From NCBI GenBank assembly GCA_030550025.1, contig JAUQQC010000015.1:1-53106 (forward strand): a stretch of DNA of 53,106 nt. The letters are read 5' to 3'. This document shows positions 1 through 14,266 of the stretch, in pieces. The translations under genes were made by a program, and so were the position numbers. The notes beneath the pieces were generated by a model, which did not search any database, was not told the DNA's origin, and saw only the letters and a program-made list of their open reading frames with translations. Within the stretch, counting starts at the first letter, position 1. Every line of letters starts with the position of its first letter. The stretch comes from Acidobacteriota bacterium (GTDB lineage Bacteria > Acidobacteriota > Blastocatellia > HR10).

Positions 1-1
1 G

Positions 2-127
2 GGGGATAATGTGAATTTGGAGGTGGAGCTGATCACCCCAATTGCTCTGGAGCGGGGCTTGCGCTTCGCCATCCGAGAAGGCGGCCGAACCGTCGGCGCC
101 GGCACCATCACCGAAATCCTGGAGTGA
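2..127 (+). CDS. tuf: Elongation factor Tu, C-terminal end (partial)
   Basis: Only the last 41 codons are in the window; the gene runs off the left edge. The tail contains [19 protein letters not shown] and ends [10 protein letters not shown], the standard C-terminus of domain 3 of EF-Tu, the GTPase that delivers aminoacyl-tRNA to the ribosome. It is followed four bases later by rpmG, so the two are probably cotranscribed, as is usual for the tuf-rpmG-secE-nusG block. Confidence 0.95.
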   Translation, partial: GDNVNLEVELITPIALERGLRFAIREGGRTVGAGTITEILE

Positions 128-131
128 GGGC

Positions 132-284
132 ATGCCGCGCGAGATCGTCATCTTGCAGTGTTCCGAGTGTAAGTCGAGGAATTACTCGACGACGAAGAAC
201 AAGAAGAAGACGACCAAGCGGCTGGAATTTCGGAAATTCTGCCGCGTGTGCCGTCGGCACACGCTCCATCGAGAGACGAAGTGA
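132..284 (+). CDS. rpmG: 50S ribosomal protein L33
   Basis: A 50-residue protein beginning [20 protein letters not shown], a typical bacterial L33 of the large ribosomal subunit. It keeps all four zinc-ribbon cysteines (CSEC and CRVC), so it is the zinc-binding C+ form. The ATG at 132 was chosen over an in-frame upstream start because family members begin here and GGAGTGAGGG lies just before it, overlapping the tuf stop. The next gene is tRNA-Trp, seven bases downstream. Confidence 0.96.
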   Translation: MPREIVILQCSECKSRNYSTTKNKKKTTKRLEFRKFCRVCRRHTLHRETK

Positions 285-290
285 TGCGGC

Positions 291-366
291 AGGGGTATGG
301 TGTCAGCGGATAGCACGGCGGTCTCCAAAACCGCAAGGGCAGGTTCGAATCCTGCTACCCCTGCCA
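291..366 (+). tRNA. tRNA-Trp (anticodon CCA)
   Basis: A complete 76-nt cloverleaf. The acceptor arms AGGGGTA and TACCCCT pair over 7 bp, and the anticodon stem GCGGT/ACCGC encloses loop CTCCAAA with anticodon CCA. The T arm contains GGTTCGAAT, and the 3' CCA is encoded (364-366). It lies between rpmG and secE, the usual place for tRNA-Trp in this cluster, and is probably processed out of the operon transcript. Confidence 0.97.
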
Positions 367-385
367 CGCCCATTCTCGGGAGCAT

Positions 386-703
386 ATGGGGAAGGTCGCC
401 GAGGGGATAGAGAAGAAGCCGCTCGCGGCGGAGCCGAGTTGGATCGCGCGAGGGGGGCAGTGGGTGGTCGGGCTGCCGGTTCGCGTGGGCTCTTGGGGGG
501 TGGCGAAGGCGCGCGCGGCACGGCAGTTCTATGAGGACGTGAAGCTGGAGTTGCAGAAGGTCTCCTGGCCGACGTGGAAAGAGGTCTATGCCCAGACGGT
601 CGTCGTCTTGATCGTCGTGTTCTTCTTCGGCTTCTTCCTCTACGGCACGAACTGGGTGCTGGGTTATTTGGTCAATAAACTCTTCGAGTACGCCGCGCGA
701 TAA
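386..703 (+). CDS. secE: Preprotein translocase subunit SecE
   Basis: A 105-residue membrane protein of the SecYEG channel. The family core is visible: an amphipathic stretch FYEDVKLELQKVSWPTWKEV (about residues 48-67), then one membrane helix of Val/Ile/Phe (about 70-90). The N-terminal extension of about 45 residues is longer than in the shortest single-helix SecE and carries no clear second helix. GGGAG lies eight bases before the ATG. nusG starts three bases after the stop, the conserved secE-nusG pairing. Confidence 0.95.
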   Translation: MGKVAEGIEKKPLAAEPSWIARGGQWVVGLPVRVGSWGVAKARAARQFYEDVKLELQKVSWPTWKEVYAQTVVVLIVVFFFGFFLYGTNWVLGYLVNKLFEYAAR

Positions 704-706
704 GCG

Positions 707-1270
707 ATGCCGAAGCGGTGGTTCATCATCCATACATATTCCGGGCATGAGCACAAGGTGTGCGAGAGCCTGAAGAATCGCGTTCGGGCCTTTGGCATGG
801 AGAAGGAGATCACCGATGTGCTCGTGCCGACGGAGAAAGTCGTGGAGTTGCGGGGCGGGCGTCGCATCGAGTCGGAGAAGATGATCTTCCCCGGATATGT
901 GCTCGTGCAAATCGAAACCAACGAGCGAGGGGAGATCTCCGAGAAGGCGTGGCAAGTGGTGCGGTACACGCCGAAGGTCACGGGATTCGTCGGAGGGCAG
1001 CATCCGACGCCGTTGACGGAGGAGGAGGTCGAGGAGATCATCCATCACGTCTCGCTCACGGCGGATAAACCGAAGCCCAAGCACATGTTTGTGCCGGGCG
1101 AGATGGTCAAGATCATGGACGGTCCGTTCACGGGATTCATGGGGAAGGTGGATGAGGTGAATCCGGACAAGAACACGCTGAAGGTGATGGTGACGATCTT
1201 CGGGCGTTCGACGCCGGTGGAGCTGAACTTCCTCCAGGTGGAGAAGGTGACCTTCGCGGAAGAAGAGTGA
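707..1270 (+). CDS. nusG: Transcription termination/antitermination protein NusG
   Basis: A 187-residue protein with the two NusG domains. The N-terminal NGN domain starts [20 protein letters not shown] and contains the family segment [10 protein letters not shown]. The C-terminal KOW domain contains [21 protein letters not shown]. NusG binds RNA polymerase, whose beta and beta' genes lie downstream, and couples it to Rho or to ribosomes. The ATG is three bases after secE, and rplK begins one base after the nusG stop, so translation of the three is probably coupled. Confidence 0.97.
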   Translation: MPKRWFIIHTYSGHEHKVCESLKNRVRAFGMEKEITDVLVPTEKVVELRGGRRIESEKMIFPGYVLVQIETNERGEISEKAWQVVRYTPKVTGFVGGQHPTPLTEEEVEEIIHHVSLTADKPKPKHMFVPGEMVKIMDGPFTGFMGKVDEVNPDKNTLKVMVTIFGRSTPVELNFLQVEKVTFAEEE

Positions 1271-1271
1271 T

Positions 1272-1700
1272 ATGGCGAAAAAGGTCGTCGCACAGGTGAA
1301 GTTGCAGATTCCGGCGGGGCGGGCGACGCCAGCGCCTCCGGTGGGGACGTCGCTTGGGCCGCATGGGATCAATCTCATGGAGTTCTGTAAGCAGTTCAAT
1401 GCCCGGACGGCGAACATGGGCGACGTGAACATCCCCGTGGTGGTGACGGTCTATTCGGATCGGTCGTTCACGTTCGTGACCAAGACGCCGCCGGCGGCGG
1501 ATCTGTTGAAGAAGGCGGCGGGGATCGAGAAGGGGTCACCGCAGCCGAATCGGCAGAAGGTCGGCCGCGTGACGATGAAGCAGATCGAGGAGATCGCGCG
1601 GACGAAGCTGCCGGATTTGAACACGACGTCGCTGGAGGCGGCGATTCGCATCATTATGGGGACGGCGCGGAACATGGGGTTAGAGATCGTGGAGTCGTAA
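1272..1700 (+). CDS. rplK: 50S ribosomal protein L11
   Basis: A 142-residue protein of standard length for L11, the base of the ribosomal GTPase centre on 23S rRNA. The N-terminal domain has [20 protein letters not shown] with the proline pair typical of the thiostrepton-contacting region. The C-terminal RNA-binding domain ends [20 protein letters not shown]. It starts one base after nusG, leaving no room for a separate leader, so any L1-mediated feedback on rplKA would need a site inside nusG or rplK. Confidence 0.97.
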   Translation: MAKKVVAQVKLQIPAGRATPAPPVGTSLGPHGINLMEFCKQFNARTANMGDVNIPVVVTVYSDRSFTFVTKTPPAADLLKKAAGIEKGSPQPNRQKVGRVTMKQIEEIARTKLPDLNTTSLEAAIRIIMGTARNMGLEIVES

Positions 1701-1711
1701 GGGGGGGACCG

Positions 1712-2398
1712 ATGGGAGGGAAGAAGTATGTGGCGGCACTGGCGCAAGTGGATCGCGCGCGAGCGTATGGTCTGGAGGAGGCGATTGAGCTGATCAAACG
1801 GATTGCCTTCGCGCGCTTCGATGAGACGGTCGAGTTGGCCATCCAGCTCAATGTGGATCCGCGGAAGGCCGACCAGATGGTGCGCGGGACGGTCGTTCTC
1901 CCGCACGGTTTAGGGAAGAGCAAGCGCGTGGCCGTGATCGCTTCGGGAGAGAAGATGAAGGAGGCGGAAGAGGCGGGGGCGGATATCGTCGGCGGGGAGG
2001 ATTTGGTGGCGCGGATCAAGGACGGATGGCTGGAGTTCGATGCCCTGATCGCGACCCCGGACATGATGCGGTTGGTCGGGCCGCTGGGCAAGATCCTGGG
2101 TCCGCGCGGCCTGATGCCGAACCCGAAGACGGGGACGGTCACTTTCGATGTGAAGACAGCCGTGCGCGAGGTGAAGGCCGGGCGGATCGAATTCCGGGTG
2201 GACAAGACGGGCGTCGTGCATGCGCCGATCGGCAAGCTCTCGTTTGAGACGCCCAAGCTCGTCGAGAACGCTCGCGCGCTCATTGAGGCTGTCGTCGGAG
2301 CGCGTCCGGCGTCGGCCAAGGGGAAGTACATCAAGGGGATCACGATCTCCTCGACGATGAGTCCGGGCGTGAAGCTCGATGTGAGCGGATGGCCGTAA
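1712..2398 (+). CDS. rplA: 50S ribosomal protein L1
   Basis: A 228-residue L1 protein, part of the mobile stalk at the tRNA exit site. Visible family segments are [20 protein letters not shown], the central [15 protein letters not shown] loop (about residues 128-142) and the C-terminal [19 protein letters not shown]1 is the translational repressor of the L11 operon in well-studied bacteria; no obvious binding site can be seen here. It sits 11 bases after rplK and 10 bases before rplJ. Confidence 0.97.
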   Translation: MGGKKYVAALAQVDRARAYGLEEAIELIKRIAFARFDETVELAIQLNVDPRKADQMVRGTVVLPHGLGKSKRVAVIASGEKMKEAEEAGADIVGGEDLVARIKDGWLEFDALIATPDMMRLVGPLGKILGPRGLMPNPKTGTVTFDVKTAVREVKAGRIEFRVDKTGVVHAPIGKLSFETPKLVENARALIEAVVGARPASAKGKYIKGITISSTMSPGVKLDVSGWP

Positions 2399-2408
2399 GG
2401 AGGGCGCG

Positions 2409-2939
2409 ATGAAGACTCGGCAGCAGCGACAAGCGGAGCTGGAGTGGCTTGCGCAGGCGTTCCGGGAGACGCCGACGATCGTCCTGTTGAGCACGCAGGG
2501 GCTGACGGTCGCCAAGGATTGGGAGCTGCGGCGAAGGTTGGAGAAGGCGAACGCGCGCTTCCGTGTCGTGAAGAATACGCTGGCGCGGTTGGCCGCACAG
2601 GGGACGCCCGTTGAGCGGCTCAGCGAGTATTTTCGCGGGATGACGGCTATCGCGCTCAGTAAGGATGATCCGGTGGCGCTCGTTCGCGCGCTCACGGAGT
2701 TCGCCAAGGAGAATGCGCAGGTTCAGTTCAAGGCGGCTCTGGTTGAGGGGACGGTGGTCGAAGCACCGCAGATTCCGGCCATTGCGACCTTGCCCTCGCG
2801 CGCGGAGCTGATGAGCCAGATCATGTTCCTTATTCAGGCGCCCACGCGCGCCTTGATGGCGGCGATCAACGGCGTATCCCGAAATCTCGTGGTCGTTCTC
2901 AGCCAGATTCGGGACCAGAAACGGGAGGCCGGTTCGTGA
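2409..2939 (+). CDS. rplJ: 50S ribosomal protein L10
   Basis: A 176-residue L10, which anchors L7/L12 dimers to the ribosome stalk. The N-terminal domain has [12 protein letters not shown], and the C-terminal helix (about residues 140-170) is the L12-docking region. AAGGAGGG precedes the ATG. Only 10 bases separate it from rplA, so the long L10 leader that mediates autoregulation in several model bacteria is absent from this position. A 7-bp hairpin (about 2928-2947) overlaps the stop codon and precedes the rplL ribosome binding site. Confidence 0.96.
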   Translation: MKTRQQRQAELEWLAQAFRETPTIVLLSTQGLTVAKDWELRRRLEKANARFRVVKNTLARLAAQGTPVERLSEYFRGMTAIALSKDDPVALVRALTEFAKENAQVQFKAALVEGTVVEAPQIPAIATLPSRAELMSQIMFLIQAPTRALMAAINGVSRNLVVVLSQIRDQKREAGS

Positions 2940-2976
2940 CCGGTCCGAGCGAAATCTTCAGGGAGGGAGTACGGAC

Positions 2977-3369
2977 GTGAGTGAGAAATTGCAAGCGATT
3001 GTCGAACAGATTGCCGGATTGACGTTGTTGGAAGCTTCGGAATTGGTGAAGCTCATGGAGGAGAAGTTCGGCGTCTCGGCGGCCGCTGCGGCCGTCGTCG
3101 CCGGACCTGCTGTGACCGGAGCCCCGGCGGCGGCTGCGCCCGCCGTCGAGGAGAAGACGGAGTTCGACGTCATCCTGGCGGCAGTCGATCCGGCCAAGAA
3201 GATCAACGTCATCAAAGTGGTTCGCGAGTTGACCAGTCTCGGGTTGAAGGAGGCGAAAGACCTCGTCGAAGGGGCGCCCAAGCCCATTAAGGAAGGTGTC
3301 TCGAAGGAAGAGGCCGAGGCCATCAAGAAGAAGCTCGAAGAGGCGGGCGCTAAGGTCGAAGTCAAATGA
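2977..3369 (+). CDS. rplL: 50S ribosomal protein L7/L12
   Basis: A 130-residue stalk protein that recruits translational GTPases. It has the N-terminal dimerisation helix ([20 protein letters not shown]), an Ala-rich hinge of about 25 residues (45-70), and the C-terminal domain with [20 protein letters not shown] (about 82-101). The start is GTG, preceded by the strong site GGGAGGGAG. A 213-bp spacer separates it from rpoB, the largest gap in the cluster. Confidence 0.96.
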   Translation: MSEKLQAIVEQIAGLTLLEASELVKLMEEKFGVSAAAAAVVAGPAVTGAPAAAAPAVEEKTEFDVILAAVDPAKKINVIKVVRELTSLGLKEAKDLVEGAPKPIKEGVSKEEAEAIKKKLEEAGAKVEVK

Positions 3370-3582
3370 GGTCGCCGAGGGCTATTCGGACGACCGATGC
3401 GCGAATTCCCTTGATCGAGGTTCATCGAGGACGGAAGAGGTGGACGGAGGGGGAACGCGCGCTCGCGCGCGATGCGAGTGCGCGCGTGCCGTTCCGTTCG
3501 TTCCCGATCTGCCGCGCTGCGGCGCGGCGCAGGATGGAAACGAAGCCGATCCTTCTGATCGGCGGGTGAGGAGAGGAAGGCT
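3370..3582 (+). promoter_or_regulatory. Structured rplL-rpoB spacer (possible attenuator or rpoB leader)
   Basis: No convincing gene lies here. It holds three GC-rich inverted repeats: GCGCGC-TC-GCGCGC near 3457-3470, CCGCGC-TGCG-GCGCGG (3512-3527), and GCCGATC-CTTCT-GATCGGC (3545-3563). The last is a perfect 7-bp stem that ends just before the rpoB ribosome binding site. None is followed by a T-run, so a simple intrinsic terminator is unlikely. An attenuator that lowers rpoBC expression relative to rplJL is known at this position in Escherichia coli; a similar role here is inference. Confidence 0.5.
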
Positions 3583-7971
<4,389 letters not shown>

Positions 7972-8007
7972 GCGGAAGCCGTTGGGCTTCTGGAAAGGAG
8001 TGCGCAT

Positions 8008-11000
8008 ATGTTTCCGAGGCGCTTCTTCGATCGTGAACCGATCACGCTCGATTTCGAGGCGATTCGCATTGGGCTGGCCTCGCCCGAGAAGATCCGATCC
8101 TGGTCGCATGGCGAGGTGACCAAGCCCGAGACGATCAACTATCGCACGCATAAGCCGGAGCGGGACGGGCTCTTCTGCGCCCGCATCTTCGGCCCAATCG
8201 CCGACTACGAATGCTTGTGCGGGAAGTACAAGCGGGCGAAGTATCGTGGGGTCATCTGCGACAAATGCGGAGTCGAGGTCACCTTGAGCCGGGTGAGGCG
8301 CGAGCGCATGGGACATATCGAGCTGGCTGCCCCATGCTCTCACATCTGGTTCTTCAAGAGCTTGCCCTCGCGCATCGGCCAGCTTTTGGATCTGAGTCTC
8401 CGCGATCTGGAGAAGGTGCTCTACTATGAGTCGTACATCGTCATCAAGCCGAATGAGGAACTGGAGCGACTCGGCTTGCCGATCCAGTACAAGGAGTTGC
8501 TCAGCGAGGAGCAGTACCGGAAGCTCGCGCAGGAATTCCCGGGCAAGTTCGGGCCGGAGGTGGCCCGCATGGGGGCCGAGGCCATCCGCATCTTGCTGCA
8601 GCAGGTGGACCTGGAAGCGCTCGCGGCCGAGTTGCGCGAGAAGATGAAGACCGATCCCTCGCAGCAGAAGCGGCTCAAGTACGCCAAGCGTCTGAAGGTC
8701 GTGGACTCGTTCCGCAAGTCGGGGAATCGGCCCGAGTGGATGATCCTAGAAGTCCTGCCCGTCATTCCGCCGGAGTTGCGCCCGTTGGTCCCCTTGGATG
8801 GCGGACGCTTCGCCACGTCGGATCTGAACGAGCTGTATCGTCGCGTGATCAACCGCAACAACCGTTTGAAGAAGCTCCTGGAGTTGCGCGCTCCGGAGGT
8901 CATCGTGCGCAATGAGAAGCGCATGCTGCAGGAGGCCGTGGATGCCCTCTTGGACAACGGACGGCGCGGGCGGGTCATCAAAGGCGCGAACAATCGGCCG
9001 CTCAAATCGCTCGCCGATTCGCTCAAGGGGAAGCAGGGACGCTTCCGACAGAACTTGCTCGGTAAGCGCGTGGACTACAGTGGGCGCTCGGTCATCGTCA
9101 TCGGGCCGGAGCTGAAGCTCCATCAATGCGGCTTGCCCAAGCAGATGGCGCTGGAGTTGTTCAAGCCCTTCATCTATCACTTGCTGCAGAAGAAGGGCTA
9201 CGTGGCGACGGTCAAGCAGGCGAAGGAGATCGTCGAGAAGCAAGACCCGATCGTGTGGGATGTCCTGGAGGAGGTGATCCGCGAGCATCCCGTATTGCTC
9301 AATCGTGCGCCGACGTTGCATCGGCTGGGCATCCAGGCGTTCGAGCCCATTCTCGTGGAGGGGAAGGCCATCAAGATTCATCCGCTCGTGTGCACGGCGT
9401 TCAACGCCGATTTCGATGGCGACCAGATGGCCGTGCACGTGCCGCTGTCGCCGGAGGCGCAAGTCGAAGCGTCGGTCCTCATGCTCTCCAGTCACAATAT
9501 CCTCTCTCCAGCCAGTGGCCAACCGATCGCCGTGCCCACGCAGGACATCGTGCTCGGGCTTTACTACCTGACCCGCCGCAAGCCGGGCGCGCGCGGCGAG
9601 GGGATGCGCTTCGCCTCGATGGAGGAGGTCCTGCTGGCGCTGGAGGAAGGGGTCGTCGAGGTCCAAACGCCGATCCGGCTCCGCTACGAGGGGCGGTTGA
9701 TCGAGCTGGAGATGCAGCGCGATCCGCAAGACGTCGTCAACGCGCCGATCTACGAGGTGCAAGGTCGGCTTATAGATACGACCGTCGGGCGCGTCATCTT
9801 CAATCAGCATCTGCCTGAGGGCATGCCCTTCATCAATGGCCTGATGAAGAAGAACGGGTTGCAATCGCTCGTGCGCTATTGCTTCCTGCGCCTGGGCCAC
9901 GCCAAGACGATCGCCTTGCTTGACAACTTGAAGGACCTCGGGTTCTACTATGCGACGAAATCGGGTATCTCGCTTTGCCTCGACGATCTCGTCGTGCCGG
10001 AAACCAAGGCCGAATTGATCCGTCAGGCGCAGAAGGAAGTGCTCGCCGTCGAGAAGCAGGTGAAAGAGGGGGTTATCACTTCGGGCGAGCGCTACAATCG
10101 GGTGATCGAGATTTGGTCGAACGTAGCCGAGAAGGTCGCCGATGAGATGTTCAAGGCCATGGAGCAGCGAGAGAAGGAGACGGGGGTGCCCAATCCGCTC
10201 ATCGTCATGGCCGATTCGGGCGCGCGCGGATCGAAGCAGCAGATTCGGCAGTTGGCTGGCATGCGCGGCTTGATGAACAAGCCCACCGGGGAGATCATCG
10301 AGACGCCGATTTTGGCCAACTTCCGCGAGGGGTTGAACGTGCTCCAGTACTTCATCTCGACGCATGGTGCGCGCAAGGGCTTGGCCGATACGGCGCTGAA
10401 GACGGCCGATTCGGGATACCTCACCCGCCGCCTGGTGGATGTGGCGCAGGATGTGATCGTGACCGAGTACGACTGCGGCACGGTCAAGGGCATCTGGGCC
10501 GAGGCGATCATCCACGCCGGAGAGATCGTCGAGCCGCTGCGCGAGCGCATCATCGGGCGCGTCGCTTTGGAGGACGTCATTGATCCGATTGACGGCAGCG
10601 TCCTCGTGCGGGCCAATGAGGAGATCACCGAGGACGTGGCCAATGAGATTCAGAACGCGGGAATCGAACGGGTGAAGATCCGTTCGGTGCTCACCTGTGA
10701 ATCGCGGCGTGGGGTTTGCGTCCTCTGCTATGGGCGGAACCTCGCCACTGGGAGGATGGTCGAGATCGGCGAGGCCGTGGGCATCCTGGCCGCGCAATCC
10801 ATCGGCGAGCCGGGCACGCAGTTGACCATGCGGACGTTCCACATCGGCGGGACGGCCGGCGCCATCAAGGAGCAGTCCTCGCACGAGGCGCGGCGCGCCG
10901 GGCGGGTCAAGTTCATCAACCTCAAGACGATCCGCAACCGCCGAGGCGAGCTGATCGCCATGAATCGCAACGGCCGCATCGCCATTGTGGACAATCGCGG

Positions 11001-12318
11001 GCGTGAGATCGAGAGCTATCCCGTCAACTACGGTGCCATCCTCCGCGTGAACGATGGCGATATGGTGGAGCCCGATCAGCGCTTGGTCGAGTGGGACCCG
11101 TACACCTTCTCGATCCTCTCGGACGTGGAGGGGACGGTCCACTTCCGCGATCTCATTGAGAACGTGACGTTCCGCGAGGAGGTGGATAAGGTCACGGGCC
11201 TGGCCTATCGCTTCGTCATCGAGTCACTCGATGAGAAGCTACAGCCGCGCATCGAGATTCGCGATGACGCCGGTCGGCTCGTCAAAGTCCAACATCTGCC
11301 AATCCGCGCCATCATCCTCGTGAACGATTTCGACGAATGGCGGCGGCGCAAGCGCGAGGAGCGGCGCGAGGATTGGCAGGAGAAGGCTGTTCAAGAGGCC
11401 GAGGGGGTGCGCGTGGCTCCCGGCGACGTGATCGCGAAGATCCCGCGTCAGACGGCCAAGGCCAAGGACATCGTCGGCGGTCTGCCGCGCGTTGTGGAGC
11501 TGTTCGAGGCCCGCAAGCCGCGCGAGACGGCCGTCATGAGCGAGATCTCCGGCCGTGTGAAGGTGCTCGGCATCCAGCGCGGCGTGCAGAAGGTTCAGGT
11601 CATCGGCGACGATGGTGAAGTCCGAGAGTACTCGATCCCGCGCGGTGTGCACTTGAACGTGCAGGATGGCGACTACGTGCAAGCCGGCGATCCGCTCATC
11701 GATGGGCCACTGAACCCGCACGACATCCTCGCTATCCTCGGCGTGGAGGCCGTGCAGAAATACCTGGTCAACGAGATCCAGGAGGTCTACCGGCAGCAGG
11801 GGGTCACCATCAACGATAAGCACATCGAGGTCATCGTCCGACAGATGCTCCGCTGGGTGCGGATCAAGGATCCGGGAGACACCGAGTTCGTGCTCGATGA
11901 GCAGGTGGATCGGTTCCATTTCCAGGAGGAGAACGAGCGCGTGGTGAAGATGGGGGGCCGACCCGCTCAGGCCGAACCGCTTCTGCTCGGCATCACGAAG
12001 GCGAGCCTCTCGACCGACAGCTTCATCAGCGCTGCCTCCTTCCAGGAGACGACCCGCGTGCTTACGGAGGCCGCCGTCAGCGGACGCATCGATTTCCTGC
12101 GCGGGCTCAAGGAGAACGTCATCGTCGGTCGCTTGATCCCGGCTGGGACGGGGATGAAGTACTACCGCAACATCCGCATCCCGGTGGATCGCGTGGCCGA
12201 GGAGGCGGAAGTCGCCCTGCCGTCGGAGGAGGAGCGCGAGGAGTTGCTCAAGGACATCGGCATCACGGTCGCCGAAGAGTCTTCGCTGGAGGAGAACCTC
12301 GGCGATCTCAATGAGTGA
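8008..12318 (+). CDS. rpoC: DNA-directed RNA polymerase subunit beta'
   Basis: A 1436-residue subunit carrying the polymerase active site. The magnesium-binding motif NADFDGD is at residues 466-472. The N-terminal zinc site (C69, C71, C84, C87) and the second zinc site (a lone upstream Cys plus [11 protein letters not shown]) are intact. The trigger-loop and bridge-helix regions ([20 protein letters not shown] and the [16 protein letters not shown] block) are also present. The subunit is about the same length as in E. coli. AAAGGAGT precedes the ATG, 37 bases after rpoB. A hairpin and a terminator follow it. Confidence 0.98.
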   Translation: MFPRRFFDREPITLDFEAIRIGLASPEKIRSWSHGEVTKPETINYRTHKPERDGLFCARIFGPIADYECLCGKYKRAKYRGVICDKCGVEVTLSRVRRERMGHIELAAPCSHIWFFKSLPSRIGQLLDLSLRDLEKVLYYESYIVIKPNEELERLGLPIQYKELLSEEQYRKLAQEFPGKFGPEVARMGAEAIRILLQQVDLEALAAELREKMKTDPSQQKRLKYAKRLKVVDSFRKSGNRPEWMILEVLPVIPPELRPLVPLDGGRFATSDLNELYRRVINRNNRLKKLLELRAPEVIVRNEKRMLQEAVDALLDNGRRGRVIKGANNRPLKSLADSLKGKQGRFRQNLLGKRVDYSGRSVIVIGPELKLHQCGLPKQMALELFKPFIYHLLQKKGYVATVKQAKEIVEKQDPIVWDVLEEVIREHPVLLNRAPTLHRLGIQAFEPILVEGKAIKIHPLVCTAFNADFDGDQMAVHVPLSPEAQVEASVLMLSSHNILSPASGQPIAVPTQDIVLGLYYLTRRKPGARGEGMRFASMEEVLLALEEGVVEVQTPIRLRYEGRLIELEMQRDPQDVVNAPIYEVQGRLIDTTVGRVIFNQHLPEGMPFINGLMKKNGLQSLVRYCFLRLGHAKTIALLDNLKDLGFYYATKSGISLCLDDLVVPETKAELIRQAQKEVLAVEKQVKEGVITSGERYNRVIEIWSNVAEKVADEMFKAMEQREKETGVPNPLIVMADSGARGSKQQIRQLAGMRGLMNKPTGEIIETPILANFREGLNVLQYFISTHGARKGLADTALKTADSGYLTRRLVDVAQDVIVTEYDCGTVKGIWAEAIIHAGEIVEPLRERIIGRVALEDVIDPIDGSVLVRANEEITEDVANEIQNAGIERVKIRSVLTCESRRGVCVLCYGRNLATGRMVEIGEAVGILAAQSIGEPGTQLTMRTFHIGGTAGAIKEQSSHEARRAGRVKFINLKTIRNRRGELIAMNRNGRIAIVDNRGREIESYPVNYGAILRVNDGDMVEPDQRLVEWDPYTFSILSDVEGTVHFRDLIENVTFREEVDKVTGLAYRFVIESLDEKLQPRIEIRDDAGRLVKVQHLPIRAIILVNDFDEWRRRKREERREDWQEKAVQEAEGVRVAPGDVIAKIPRQTAKAKDIVGGLPRVVELFEARKPRETAVMSEISGRVKVLGIQRGVQKVQVIGDDGEVREYSIPRGVHLNVQDGDYVQAGDPLIDGPLNPHDILAILGVEAVQKYLVNEIQEVYRQQGVTINDKHIEVIVRQMLRWVRIKDPGDTEFVLDEQVDRFHFQEENERVVKMGGRPAQAEPLLLGITKASLSTDSFISAASFQETTRVLTEAAVSGRIDFLRGLKENVIVGRLIPAGTGMKYYRNIRIPVDRVAEEAEVALPSEEEREELLKDIGITVAEESSLEENLGDLNE

Positions 12319-12323
12319 TCATG

Positions 12324-12352
12324 GCGGAAGGGAGCGATCGGCTCCCTTCCGC
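12324..12352 (+). other. 12-bp perfect hairpin just after rpoC
   Basis: The arms GCGGAAGGGAGC and GCTCCCTTCCGC pair perfectly around a 5-nt loop, starting six bases after the rpoC stop. There is no T-run behind it, so it is more likely a 3'-end protecting or pausing structure than a terminator. The true terminator lies 46 bases further on. Confidence 0.6.
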
Positions 12353-12397
12353 GCGCAGTTTGTGGAGAAGAACGCCTTGTGCGAGCAAGAGGAGAAG

Positions 12398-12429
12398 AAC
12401 CGCCCTCGGGTCGTCCGAGGCGGTTTTTT
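12398..12429 (+). terminator. Intrinsic terminator of the ribosomal protein-rpoBC operon
   Basis: The stem AACCGCC(C)TCGG pairs with CCGAGGCGGTT, with one bulged C and a short loop, and runs directly into a tract of T residues. This is a classic intrinsic terminator, placed between rpoC and ilvE. It marks the end of the rpoBC transcript. Confidence 0.85.
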
Positions 12430-12480
12430 CTTACGCGGACGCCCTTCTGTGCGTGAGAGAGCGTGTGAGGGGGAGACGAT

Positions 12481-13407
12481 ATGCAGCAGCAATTGACGCG
12501 ATACATCTGGCACAACGGAGAGTTCATCGCGTGGGACGACGCCAAGGTTCATGTCATGGCACACGGGCTCAACTACGCCTCGGTCGTCTTCGAGGGGATT
12601 CGGTGCTACGCGACCCCACGCGGCCCGGCGATCTTTCGCTTGCGGGAGCACTTGGAGCGCCTGCTGCGCTCCTGCCACATCTACCGCATGGAGGTCCCCT
12701 ACACGCTGGAGGATCTCGTGGCGGCGTGCAAGGAATTGGTGCGGCGCAACGAAGTGTCCGAATGTTACATTCGCCCACTCGTCTTTCGCGGCTATGGCGC
12801 CTTCGGGGTGAACCCCTTTCCTTGTCCCATCGAGACGTACATCGCCTGCTGGGTGTGGGGGAGGTATCTGGGTGAGGAGGCTTTGGAGGAAGGCGTGGAT
12901 GCGTGCGTCTCGACCTGGGCGCGCATCGCACCGAACACTCTGCCCGCTCTGGCGAAGGTGGCGGCCAATTACATGAATTCACAGCTCATCAAGATGGAAG
13001 CGATTGTGAATGGTTTCGCCGAGGGAATTGCGCTGGACATCTACGGGAACGTGAGCGAGGGGAGCGGGCAGAACGTCTTCCTCGTCCTGAACGGGAAGGT
13101 GCTGACGCCTTCGCTCAGCTCCTCCATCCTGCCGGGGATCACGCGCGATACGGTGCTCCGAATCTGCCAGATGCTGGGCCTCGAGGCGCAGGAGACGACG
13201 ATCCCGCGCGAGATGCTCTACATCGCCGATGAGGTCTTCTTCGCGGGGACGGCGGCGGAGATCACGCCCGTGCGCTCGATCGATCGAATTCGGATCGGCA
13301 CAGGGCGACGCGGCCCGATCACCAAGCGGTTGCAGGAGGAGTTCTTCGCTATCGCGACGGGGCGGAAGGAAGCGCCCGGCGACTGGCTGACTTATGTGGA
13401 GGAGTGA
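12481..13407 (+). CDS. ilvE: Branched-chain amino acid aminotransferase (class IV PLP)
   Basis: A 308-residue fold-type IV PLP enzyme that exchanges amino groups between branched-chain amino acids and 2-oxoglutarate. Recognisable segments are HGLNYASVVFEGIRCY (about 24-39), YIRPLVFRGYG, the catalytic lysine in LAKVAANYMNS (about 159), and the cofactor-binding GSGQNVFLV and GITRDTVL stretches. GAGGGGGAG precedes the ATG. The strong terminator upstream suggests it heads its own transcript. A related D-amino acid aminotransferase is the main alternative, but the motif set and length fit IlvE. Confidence 0.92.
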   Translation: MQQQLTRYIWHNGEFIAWDDAKVHVMAHGLNYASVVFEGIRCYATPRGPAIFRLREHLERLLRSCHIYRMEVPYTLEDLVAACKELVRRNEVSECYIRPLVFRGYGAFGVNPFPCPIETYIACWVWGRYLGEEALEEGVDACVSTWARIAPNTLPALAKVAANYMNSQLIKMEAIVNGFAEGIALDIYGNVSEGSGQNVFLVLNGKVLTPSLSSSILPGITRDTVLRICQMLGLEAQETTIPREMLYIADEVFFAGTAAEITPVRSIDRIRIGTGRRGPITKRLQEEFFAIATGRKEAPGDWLTYVEE

Positions 13408-13413
13408 GCGGGG

Positions 13414-14235
13414 ATGGATCTCGGATTGGCGGATAAGGTGGCGCTCGTCACGGGAGGGTCCGGTGGGATCGGACGCGCGATCGTGCGCCTCCTGGCGGCC
13501 GAGGGCGCGCATGTCATCATCCACTATCACACGGGGCGAGATCGAGCCGAGGCGCTCCGCCAAGAATTGCCGCGCGAGAGCCTCGTGCTCGGAGCCGATC
13601 TCACGCAAGAGGATGAGGTCCGACGGCTCTTCGCCGACGCCGTGCGCTGGCGCGGTCGACTCGATCTGCTGATCGCGAACGCGGGCGCTTCGCCGCACGA
13701 GGGGATCGCGATCAAGGACCTGACGACTGAGCAGTGGGATTTCGAGTTTCGGGTGAATGCTCGTTCGGTCTTCTACTGTGTGCGGGAATTCCTCCCCATC
13801 GTGGAACGGCAGCGGAGCGGGCGCATCGTCCTCATCTCCTCGACGGCGGCGAAATTCGGCGAAGCATACAACGCTGCGTATGCGGCGGCCAAGTCGGCTC
13901 TGCACGCCTTCATGCTCTCGCTGAAGAACGAGATCGTGAAGGTTGCCCCGTATGCGGCCGTGAATATCGTCGGACCGGGATGGACGCTCACGGGGATGAT
14001 GGAGGGGATCGAGCCGAGCATCGTGAAGCGGTCGTTTCAAACCCGCGCCATCGCGTGGGAGGTGCCGCGTCCGGAGGACATCGCGCCGATCGTCGTCTTC
14101 CTCTGCTCGGAGACGTGTGCCCGCTTCATCTCCGGTCAGGCGATCTTCGTGGATGGTGGCATGGAAGGCCGCGTCATTCATTCGCCGGAGGAGCTGGCGC
14201 CCCTGGACGAGTTCTTCGCGAAACATCTCGCGTGA
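13414..14235 (+). CDS. SDR-family oxidoreductase (FabG-like)
   Basis: A 273-residue classical short-chain dehydrogenase. The Rossmann motif TGGSGGIG is at about residues 14-21, NAGA at about 89, and the catalytic Ser (LISSTAAK) and YAAAK motif at about 136-158. The end carries the family's ISGQAIFVDGGM. It reduces or oxidises a carbonyl/alcohol with NAD(P)H; the substrate cannot be read from the sequence. It starts six bases after ilvE. The C-terminal 25 residues after VDGG are longer than in housekeeping FabG, so a specialised role is more likely than fatty-acid synthesis. Confidence 0.88.
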   Translation: MDLGLADKVALVTGGSGGIGRAIVRLLAAEGAHVIIHYHTGRDRAEALRQELPRESLVLGADLTQEDEVRRLFADAVRWRGRLDLLIANAGASPHEGIAIKDLTTEQWDFEFRVNARSVFYCVREFLPIVERQRSGRIVLISSTAAKFGEAYNAAYAAAKSALHAFMLSLKNEIVKVAPYAAVNIVGPGWTLTGMMEGIEPSIVKRSFQTRAIAWEVPRPEDIAPIVVFLCSETCARFISGQAIFVDGGMEGRVIHSPEELAPLDEFFAKHLA

Positions 14236-14266
14236 GGGGAACGGAACGAAATGAGGGGAGGGGATC

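Noticed and set aside
182-1432. 416-codon open frame on the minus strand across rpmG, tRNA-Trp, secE and nusG
   Set aside because: It is antisense to well-supported genes, crosses a tRNA and has a His/Arg/Leu-rich composition typical of shadow frames in GC-rich DNA.
3366-3569. 67-codon frame in the rplL-rpoB spacer
   Set aside because: Composed mainly of Arg and Pro, it overlaps the rplL stop and the GC-rich stems and has no own ribosome binding site.
8746-11142. 798-codon open frame on the minus strand inside rpoC
   Set aside because: It lies wholly antisense to a conserved gene, contains no recognisable domain and reflects third-position GC bias.
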